A stretch of DNA of 6,126 bases from Desulfovibrio sp. GTDB lineage: Bacteria; Desulfobacterota; Desulfovibrionia; Desulfovibrionales; Desulfovibrionaceae. Below, one piece after another: positions 1 to 6,126 of the stretch. Location of the stretch: assembly GCA_003525525.1 (NCBI GenBank), contig DQED01000194.1, positions 1 to 6,126 on the forward strand. Direction: 5' to 3'. Below the pieces are notes generated by a model. It saw only the letters and a program-made list of their open reading frames with translations. It made no database searches and was not told the origin of the DNA. Positions within the stretch are counted from its first letter, which is position 1, and each line of letters opens with the position of its first letter. A program made the position numbers and the translations under genes.

Positions 1-1
1 G

Positions 2-334
2 TTCGCGCCCGGGGCCAATCCGCCGCGCCAGGGCGTGGTGCTCAAGGCGGCCGAAGGCACGCCCGTGGTTGCCGCCGCCGACGGCGAAGTGGTCTTTTGC
101 GGGGCGTTGCGGGGTCTCGGACGCATCGTCATCCTCGATCACGGCGACCGCCGCCACACGGTCTACGGCTGCCTGGGACAGGCCGCGCCGCGCGAGGGCG
201 ACTACCTGCGCCGGGGGGAGGCGCTTGGCGTTTCGGGCCTTTGCGGCATCACCAAGGCTCCGGGCGTCTATTTCGAATTGCGTTTTCGGGAAAAAGCTCT
301 TAATCCGGCGGAGTGGCTCGCCGCGAGGCGATAG
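2..334 (+). CDS. envC: EnvC-like murein hydrolase activator, C-terminal degenerate LytM (M23) domain, 5' partial
   Basis: This is the last 110 codons of a gene that enters from the left edge; the frame is open from base 2 to the TAG at 332-334. The visible part is a LytM/peptidase_M23 fold: a GTPV-AAADGEVV strand pair, an HTVYGCL segment, a V-x-G-D-Y-L-x-R-G-E-x-L-G lysostaphin-like turn, and a final GVYFELR followed by NPAEWL. In active M23 enzymes the zinc ligands sit in H-x-G-x-D and HLHFE-type motifs. Here those places read R-Q-G-V-V and V-Y-F-E, so the ligands appear to be lost. That is the hallmark of EnvC, which does not cut peptidoglycan but activates periplasmic amidases (AmiA/AmiB type) at the division site. 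The ctpA and yibQ-like genes downstream support EnvC over NlpD or another LytM factor. The N-terminal signal peptide and coiled coil expected of EnvC lie outside the window, so the EnvC assignment rests on domain and context. Confidence 0.85.
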   Translation, partial: FAPGANPPRQGVVLKAAEGTPVVAAADGEVVFCGALRGLGRIVILDHGDRRHTVYGCLGQAAPREGDYLRRGEALGVSGLCGITKAPGVYFELRFREKALNPAEWLAARR

Positions 335-396
335 GGCGTTCGACGAGAGCTGGAGCGCGACCGGCCGCCGTTTGGGGCGGACGCTTCGCGTTTCGT

Positions 397-401
397 GGAG
401 G
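397..401 (+). promoter_or_regulatory. Shine-Dalgarno site of ctpA
   Basis: GGAGG lies 6 nt before the ATG at 408. A second in-frame ATG at 417 would sit 15 nt away, too far for good initiation. This site therefore favours the upstream ATG, which also gives a normal signal peptide. It lies in a 73-bp gap after the EnvC-like gene, in which I see no convincing promoter or terminator. Confidence 0.75.
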
Positions 402-407
402 AATTGT

Positions 408-1694
408 ATGCGTCTTATGACCAAGGTGTCGTGTTCCCTGATCATGTGTCTGGCTCTTGGCTCCGTCGCCCTGGCCGCCAAGAATGACGAAGACCGTTTC
501 GCGCCGCTCAAGCGCTTCAGCCAGGTCATGGACCTGGTGGAAAACCACTACGTCAAGCCCGTCACCCGCAACGAACTCATCGATGGGGCCATCGTCGGCA
601 TGCTCCAGCAGCTCGATCCCCATTCGAGCTTTCTGTCCAAGGACGAATTCAAGGAGATGCAGGTCAGCACCTCCGGGGAATTCGGCGGCATCGGCATTGA
701 AATCAGCATGGAAAACGGCAGGCTCACGGTCATTTCCCCCATCGACGACACCCCGGCCGACAAGGCCGGCGTCAAGGCGGGCGACGTGATCCTCGAAATC
801 GAGGGCGAGTCCACCCAGGACATGACGCTCATCGACGCCGTGCAGAAGATACGCGGCCCCAAGGGCAAGCCCGTGTCCCTGACGCTCATTCACAAGGACC
901 AGCAGAAGCCCTTCAAGGTCAAGGTGGTGCGCGACACCATCCCCATCATCAGCGTCAAGAGCAACGAGGTGGAGCCCGGTTACCTGTACGTGCGCCTCTC
1001 GCGCTTCAACGAGAACACCACCACCGAGCTCCGACAGGGCCTGGCCGACTACAAGAAGAGCGGCAAGCCGCTCAAGGGCGTCATCCTCGACCTGCGCAAC
1101 AACCCCGGCGGCCTGCTCGAACAGGCGGTCAACGTCTCCGACGTGTTCCTGCCCTCGGGACAGATCGTGTCCATCAAGGGCAAGAACGCCGACCAGGAAA
1201 AGGTGTTCAGCGCCAAGGGCGACGGCTCCGACGTGTCCGTGCCGCTGGTGGTGCTCATCAACGCCGGCTCGGCCTCGGCCTCGGAAATCGTGGCCGGCGC
1301 GCTCAAGGACCACAAACGCGCCCTGCTCGTGGGCGAGAAGACCTTCGGCAAGGGGTCGGTCCAGACCGTCATTCCGCTGTCCGATGGTTCGGGCATCAAG
1401 CTGACCACGGCGCTCTACTACACGCCCAACGGCCGCTCCATCCAGGCCGAGGGCATCGAGCCCGACTTCATGGTTCCCATGCAGGACACCGCGTCCGATC
1501 GTGACAAGCTCGCGGCCAACCACCAGTTCCGGGAGCGCGACCTGTCCCGCCACCTGGAGAACAAACGGAAGAAAGCCGCCGAATCCTCAGACGATCCCAA
1601 GGAGAAGCTGCTCGAACAGCTCGCCCGGGACAATCAGCTCAAGCTCGCCTTGGAATTGGTGAAGTATTTCCCCATCAAAACCTACACCCCCTAA
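408..1694 (+). CDS. ctpA: S41 family C-terminal processing peptidase (CtpA), periplasmic
   Basis: The product is a 428-residue serine protease that cleaves proteins near their C-termini in the periplasm. Residues 1-23 form a Sec signal peptide: a basic start, a hydrophobic core, and an ALA-A cleavage site. An N-terminal helical segment with the family's F-x-x-V-x-x-x-V-x-x-x-Y-V pattern follows. A PDZ domain occupies about residues 88-170 (GGIGIEI, then AGVKAGDVILEI). The S41 core has LDLRNNPGG at about 227-235, and GSASASEI with the predicted nucleophile Ser290. The general-base Lys315 is in TFGKGSVQ, with the conserved Gln four residues on. The Ser-Lys spacing of 25 equals that of E. coli Prc as I recall it. 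About 80 charged residues close the protein. Length and order match the CtpA branch rather than the larger Prc. It sits between an EnvC-like and a YibQ-like gene, an arrangement seen in many proteobacteria, which suggests a role in controlling peptidoglycan hydrolases. The substrate cannot be read from the sequence. Confidence 0.96.
   Translation: MRLMTKVSCSLIMCLALGSVALAAKNDEDRFAPLKRFSQVMDLVENHYVKPVTRNELIDGAIVGMLQQLDPHSSFLSKDEFKEMQVSTSGEFGGIGIEISMENGRLTVISPIDDTPADKAGVKAGDVILEIEGESTQDMTLIDAVQKIRGPKGKPVSLTLIHKDQQKPFKVKVVRDTIPIISVKSNEVEPGYLYVRLSRFNENTTTELRQGLADYKKSGKPLKGVILDLRNNPGGLLEQAVNVSDVFLPSGQIVSIKGKNADQEKVFSAKGDGSDVSVPLVVLINAGSASASEIVAGALKDHKRALLVGEKTFGKGSVQTVIPLSDGSGIKLTTALYYTPNGRSIQAEGIEPDFMVPMQDTASDRDKLAANHQFRERDLSRHLENKRKKAAESSDDPKEKLLEQLARDNQLKLALELVKYFPIKTYTP
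1658..1668 (+). promoter_or_regulatory. Candidate ribosome binding site and ATT start of the deacetylase gene
   Basis: GGTGA at 1658-1662 lies 3 nt before ATT at 1666, and a GGA at 1652-1654 lies 11 nt before it. Both are weak or poorly spaced, so initiation probably depends on ribosomes arriving from ctpA, whose stop is at 1692-1694. AUU starts are rare but known (infC is the classical bacterial case). The only other near-cognate choices ahead of the membrane helix are ATT at 1786, which drops the basic tail, and ATC codons. Confidence 0.4.
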
Positions 1695-2868
1695 AAAACG
1701 CCAGCCGAAGACAGGTTCCACGCAGTCCGCCAAGAAAGGGGCGGGCAAGTCTTCGGCGCGCGCCAAGGGCGGGGACGGCAAGCGCATTGTCGTCCCCGGC
1801 AGGCCCATCGTCGCGGTCGTCGCCGGTCTGGCCCTGGCAGTCAGTCTGGCCGTGCTGGCGGTAGTCGTCTTCGGCCCGATGCCGCCGCTGCCCTGGAGCA
1901 AGGTCGGCAACGCGGCCCGGACCGCCGAAGTCCGCCAGAGCGTCGCGCCCAAGCCCAAAATCAGGCAGGCGGCACCGGAACACGCGGCCCCGCGTCTGAC
2001 CGAAGGCCCCTCCAAGCAGATCGACCTGCCCTTCGAAGAACACCTCGCAGGCCGGGAATCCGCGCCGCCGCCGGCCACGCCGCCCTCGGAAATGCGGGGC
2101 CTCGTCCAGCCGCCGGCCGGCAACGGAAACGGCAACGGCCAGGACGCCGCCGATCCGCGCCTGTCCGGCCCGGTCAATCCCCTGCCGAACGACGTCGGCA
2201 AAGGACCGCGCATGGTCGTTGTCATCGACGACATCGGCGACAACCCGACCATGGCCGCCAACCTCATGGAACTGCCGTTCCCCGTGACCCTGGCCATCCT
2301 GCCGCAGCGCCCCCGCACGCACGCCGTCGCCGTCCAGGCCGCCGCGCGCGGCATCGAGGTCATCCTGCACCAGCCCATGCAGCCCGGTTCCTACCCTCGG
2401 GTCAATCCCGGCCCGGGCGCGCTCTTCACGGACATGGACACGGCCCGCATCCAGGCGACGCTCAACGAAAACCTCGACGAAGTGCCCGAAGCCATCGGCA
2501 TCAACAACCACATGGGCTCGGCCTTCACCGGCGACGCGGCCGGCATGGCGGCCGTCATGCCCGTGCTCAAGGCCCGGGGCCTCTTCTTCATGGATTCGGT
2601 GACCTCCGCCGCCTCCGCCGCGCCCGAGGCGGCGCGCAAGGCCGGCGTGCCGCTCTACCGGCGCGCGGTCTTCCTCGACAACGTCCGCAATGCCCGCGCC
2701 ATCCTCGGCCAGCTCAAAACCGCCGAACGCCACGCCCTCAAACACGGCCGCGCCATCGCCATCGGCCACCCCTACAGCGAAACCTACGAAGCCCTCAAAG
2801 CATGGGCCAAGGAACGCGACCCGCGCATCGCGCTGGTCACTTTGCGGACTTTAGGACCTGAGTTTTAG
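1666..2868 (+). CDS. Divergent polysaccharide deacetylase family protein (YibQ-like, PF04748), membrane anchored
   Basis: From the proposed ATT start the product is 400 residues. A Lys/Arg-rich cytoplasmic tail (about 1-47) precedes one membrane helix (about 48-70). A Pro/Ala-rich periplasmic linker runs to about 183, and then the divergent deacetylase domain reaches the C-terminus. Domain motifs visible are VVVIDDIG (Asp188, Asp189), HQPM (His235), GINNHMGS (His282), FFMDSVTS, and AIGHP (His368). These are the conserved positions of the family that includes E. coli YibQ, whose biochemical activity on glycans is still uncertain. The frame is open from the stop at 1660-1662 and carries coding-type G/C-biased third positions well upstream of the first GTG at 1852. 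That GTG lies inside the membrane helix and cannot be the true start. No ATG, GTG or TTG exists between 1663 and 1851. ATT at 1666 gives an S-P-S-K-P-T-P-P-K-K-R amino end and a 29-nt overlap with ctpA, implying translational coupling. Function is confident; the exact start is not. Confidence 0.92.
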   Translation: MSPSKPTPPKKRQPKTGSTQSAKKGAGKSSARAKGGDGKRIVVPGRPIVAVVAGLALAVSLAVLAVVVFGPMPPLPWSKVGNAARTAEVRQSVAPKPKIRQAAPEHAAPRLTEGPSKQIDLPFEEHLAGRESAPPPATPPSEMRGLVQPPAGNGNGNGQDAADPRLSGPVNPLPNDVGKGPRMVVVIDDIGDNPTMAANLMELPFPVTLAILPQRPRTHAVAVQAAARGIEVILHQPMQPGSYPRVNPGPGALFTDMDTARIQATLNENLDEVPEAIGINNHMGSAFTGDAAGMAAVMPVLKARGLFFMDSVTSAASAAPEAARKAGVPLYRRAVFLDNVRNARAILGQLKTAERHALKHGRAIAIGHPYSETYEALKAWAKERDPRIALVTLRTLGPEF

Positions 2869-2903
2869 GGGAGCAGGGTGGGGAGGATGTCCCCACCTGC
2901 CCC
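2869..2903 (+). terminator. GC-rich hairpin directly after the deacetylase stop codon, likely transcription end of the envelope operon
   Basis: The arms GCAGG-G-TGGGG (2873-2883) and CCCCACCTGC (2891-2900) pair with one bulged G around a 7-nt loop, AGGATGT. The stem can be lengthened by GGG 2869-2871 pairing with CCC 2901-2903, leaving A2872 bulged. It begins immediately after the TAG at 2866-2868. What follows is only TCTTTCCCC, not a clean T run, so this is an imperfect intrinsic terminator or a 3'-end stabilising hairpin. Its position at a convergent gene junction supports a termination role. Confidence 0.5.
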
Positions 2904-2956
2904 TCTTTCCCCGCATCCCCCATTGAGGTAGTGGCACGGACCAGCCCCCTACTCGT

Positions 2957-2988
2957 GGATACGAATGCATCAGGCTGTCATTCGATCC
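2957..2988. repeat. Inverted repeat (10-bp stem, 11-nt loop) in the convergent intergenic region
   Basis: GGAT-A-CGAATG (2957-2967) pairs with CATTCGATCC (2979-2988), leaving one bulged A and the loop CATCAGGCTGT. No T tract follows on either strand. It lies 102 bp beyond the selB stop and 88 bp beyond the deacetylase stop. It could be part of a bidirectional termination region, a mobile palindrome remnant, or chance; no further identity can be read. Confidence 0.45.
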
Positions 2989-3059
2989 TGTTGCCCTCTC
3001 ACGAAAGCCCTCGACATCGGGCGGGTCCACATAAGGTCCAGGAGGTGGCCGCCAAGGCG

Positions 3060-3088
3060 TTCTCCCCTTTTCCTCTCTTCCTCTCCCC
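3060..3088 (+). promoter_or_regulatory. 29-nt uninterrupted pyrimidine tract, possible Rho-loading site
   Basis: Every base from 3060 to 3088 on the + strand is C or T; the tract ends one base before the selB stop codon read on the other strand. RNA made by read-through from the deacetylase gene would be C-rich and almost free of G here, as is typical of Rho utilisation sites. On the selB transcript the same stretch is purine-only. The base composition is seen directly; the Rho role is inference. No gene was found in 2869-3089. Confidence 0.3.
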
Positions 3089-3089
3089 G

Positions 3090-5009
<1,920 letters not shown>

Positions 5010-5014
5010 GGATG

Positions 5015-5020
5015 CTCCTT
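5015..5020 (-). promoter_or_regulatory. Shine-Dalgarno site of selB
   Basis: Read on the - strand this is AAGGAG, 5 nt before the ATG at 5009-5007. It favours that codon over the in-frame Met5 codon at 4997-4995, which would sit 17 nt away. The leader just upstream on this strand is a pyrimidine-rich stretch with a run of seven C (5023-5029). Confidence 0.75.
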
Positions 5021-5062
5021 TTGGGGGGGAGGAGGGAACGAAGAGAAGATGCCTCCGGCGGC

Positions 5063-5102
5063 CCGGGGGGCATGATGCCCCCCGGACCCCCTCGCAGGGG
5101 GT
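5063..5102. repeat. Tandem GC-rich hairpins between the aminopeptidase gene and selB (REP/terminator-like palindromic element)
   Basis: Hairpin A: CCGGGGGGCAT (5063-5073) and ATGCCCCCCGG (5075-5085) are perfect complements around a single G. In practice that is a 9-bp stem closing an ATGAT loop. Hairpin B abuts it: ACCCCCT (5086-5092), loop CGC, AGGGGGT (5096-5102). The element starts 4 bp past the aminopeptidase stop (5107-5109). A GCCTCCGGCGG flank lies at about 5051-5061. No T run follows on the - strand, so it is not a textbook intrinsic terminator. It may slow or end transcription, protect the aminopeptidase mRNA 3' end, or be one copy of a dispersed palindromic repeat. The pairing is direct observation; the role is inference. 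Confidence 0.7.
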
Positions 5103-5106
5103 AGCG

Positions 5107-6126
5107 TTAGCTTGTAAGGAACGCCTTGTAGGCGAGCATGGCGGCGTAGACGTCGGCCGTGCTCGTGATCTCGAAGGGGCTGTGCATGCTGAGCACGGCC
5201 GGGCCGAAATCGATGATGTCCATGCCGTAGACGGCCAGGAACTTGGCCACCGTGCCGCCGCCGCCGAGGTCCACGCGGCCGAGCTCGGCCATCTGCCAGG
5301 GGATGCCCGCGCCGTCGAGGAGGTTTCGAAGCCAGGCCACGTACTCCGGATGGGCGTCGTTGGCCCCGACCTTGCCCCTGTGCCCGGTGAACTTGCAGAA
5401 GACCGGGCCGGAGCCGAGCAGCGCGGAATTGAGCTTTTCGTGCAGATCCTGGTAGTCCGGGTCCAGGGCGGCGTGGACGTCGGCGGAAACGGCCTTGCCC
5501 GCGGCGAGCACCCGGCTCTTGCGCGCGCCCTTGTCCCAGGCGTCGATCAGGTCCTCCAGGCAGTATTCGAAAAAGCGCGACTTGGCCCCGGTGGAACCCT
5601 CCGAGCCGATCTCCTCCTTGTCCCAGAAGAGCACGATCTGCGTGTGCTCGGGCGCGGGCGCGGCGAGCAGCGCGGAAAGGGCGGCGAACACGCACACCCG
5701 GTCGTCCTGGCCGTAGCCGCCGACAAGGGCGGCGTCGAGGCCCACGAAGCGCGCCGGACCGGCCGGCACGGCCTGCAGTTCGGCGCTGTAGAGGTCGGCT
5801 TCCTCGATGCCGTATTTTTCGTGCAAAAGCGCAAGCACCTTGGCCTTGACGGCGTCGTTGCCTTTTTTCGGCGCGTCCTTGGCGGCGGTGCCCGCGGCGT
5901 CGCCTTCGGGCGCGGCCGGGGCGTCGAGGGGGCTGTGGCCGACGAGGATGTTGAGCTTTTCGGCCTCGAAGGCGTCGGCGAGCTTCTGCTCCGCCTGCCG
6001 GTAGGCCAGATGCGGCAGCAGGTCCGGGATGGCGAAGACCGGATCGGACGCGTCCTCGCCGATGGTCACCGGCACCACGGTGCCGTCTTTTTTGGCCACT
6101 ACGCCGTGCAGGGCCAGGGGCCGGGC
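5107..6126 (-). CDS. M18 family aminopeptidase, 5' partial
   Basis: The last 339 codons are present. The frame is open to the right edge and the upstream residues ([10 protein letters not shown]) continue the family pattern, so the GTG at 6099 is an internal Val rather than a start. M18 enzymes are cytosolic di-zinc exopeptidases, related to yeast Ape1 and mammalian DNPEP, that remove N-terminal residues, often acidic ones. Metal and catalytic motifs visible are GYGQDDR (bridging Asp, codons around 5701-5706), [13 protein letters not shown] (Glu pair at 5611-5616), SADVHAA (Asp at 5479-5481), and LSMHSPFE (His ligand at 5182-5184). The first HTD-type ligand motif is upstream of the window. 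The GHSPLDAP segment and the Ala/Lys-rich insert after it also fit the family. Nothing looks broken. The gene is followed at 97 bp by selB, with tandem hairpins between, so co-transcription is possible but probably attenuated. Substrate preference cannot be told from sequence. Confidence 0.95.
   Translation of the reverse strand, partial: ARPLALHGVVAKKDGTVVPVTIGEDASDPVFAIPDLLPHLAYRQAEQKLADAFEAEKLNILVGHSPLDAPAAPEGDAAGTAAKDAPKKGNDAVKAKVLALLHEKYGIEEADLYSAELQAVPAGPARFVGLDAALVGGYGQDDRVCVFAALSALLAAPAPEHTQIVLFWDKEEIGSEGSTGAKSRFFEYCLEDLIDAWDKGARKSRVLAAGKAVSADVHAALDPDYQDLHEKLNSALLGSGPVFCKFTGHRGKVGANDAHPEYVAWLRNLLDGAGIPWQMAELGRVDLGGGGTVAKFLAVYGMDIIDFGPAVLSMHSPFEITSTADVYAAMLAYKAFLTS

Noticed and set aside
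69..407. 113-codon upstream extension of the ctpA frame
   Set aside because: It overlaps the EnvC-like gene out of frame and would bury the signal peptide; the Shine-Dalgarno site at 397-401 and the ATG at 408 explain the start.
300..1553. A 417-codon open frame on the - strand opposite ctpA
   Set aside because: It is the mirror image of the ctpA coding pattern, with composition dominated by Leu, Val, Asp, Gly and His and no recognisable motif or ribosome binding site.
2932..2947. TGGCACG resembling the -24 half of a sigma-54 promoter
   Set aside because: The -12 half (TTGC-type) is not present at the right spacing, and there is no gene immediately downstream on that strand.
2940..3010. Possible tRNA-like fold (a TTCGAT-type loop near 2981) considered as selC because of nearby selB
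   Set aside because: The T-arm stem does not pair properly, and no acceptor stem or long Sec-type extra arm can be drawn.
3024..3040. Direct repeat of GGTCCA 11 bp apart
   Set aside because: Only six bases long with no further copies nearby; expected by chance in this composition.
5023..5038. G-rich run on the + strand as a G-quadruplex candidate
   Set aside because: Only three runs of at least three G can be made with normal loops, so a stable quadruplex is not supported.

Overview
The window looks like a piece of a high-GC chromosome from the Desulfovibrionales or a close relative (former Deltaproteobacteria, Desulfovibrio/Solidesulfovibrio type). The basis is strongly G/C-biased third codon positions in every gene, protein styles that resemble that group, a full-length bacterial SelB (selenocysteine decoding is common there), and a GC-rich palindromic intergenic element of a kind I associate with these genomes. 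The assignment is an inference without a database search.

Layout. Left half, + strand: the 3' end of a gene for a degenerate LytM/M23 domain protein (EnvC-like amidase activator, 2-334), a complete S41 C-terminal processing protease (ctpA, 408-1694), and a divergent polysaccharide deacetylase of the YibQ family (about 1666-2868). These three look like one envelope operon. The deacetylase reading frame overlaps the end of ctpA and has no ATG, GTG or TTG before its membrane anchor; ATT at 1666 is the best start candidate. Right half, - strand: a 5'-truncated M18 aspartyl-type aminopeptidase gene (stop at 5107, running off the right edge) followed by a complete selB (3090-5009). The two blocks converge on a 221-bp noncoding stretch (2869-3089) holding two inverted repeats and a C/T-rich, G-poor tract.

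How the genes work together. EnvC-like, CtpA and YibQ-like proteins all act in the periplasm on peptidoglycan or its remodelling enzymes. The order envC-ctpA-yibQ is a recurring proteobacterial arrangement, so a shared role in septal wall splitting or turnover is likely. SelB delivers Sec-tRNA to recoded UGA codons; no selA, selC, selD or selenoprotein gene is visible here, so its partners lie elsewhere. The aminopeptidase has no evident functional tie to SelB. The two are separated by 97 bp carrying tandem GC-rich hairpins.

I did not find a previously undescribed multi-gene system. The points most worth a second look are the non-canonical start of the deacetylase gene, the palindromic element between the aminopeptidase gene and selB, and the structured convergent intergenic region.
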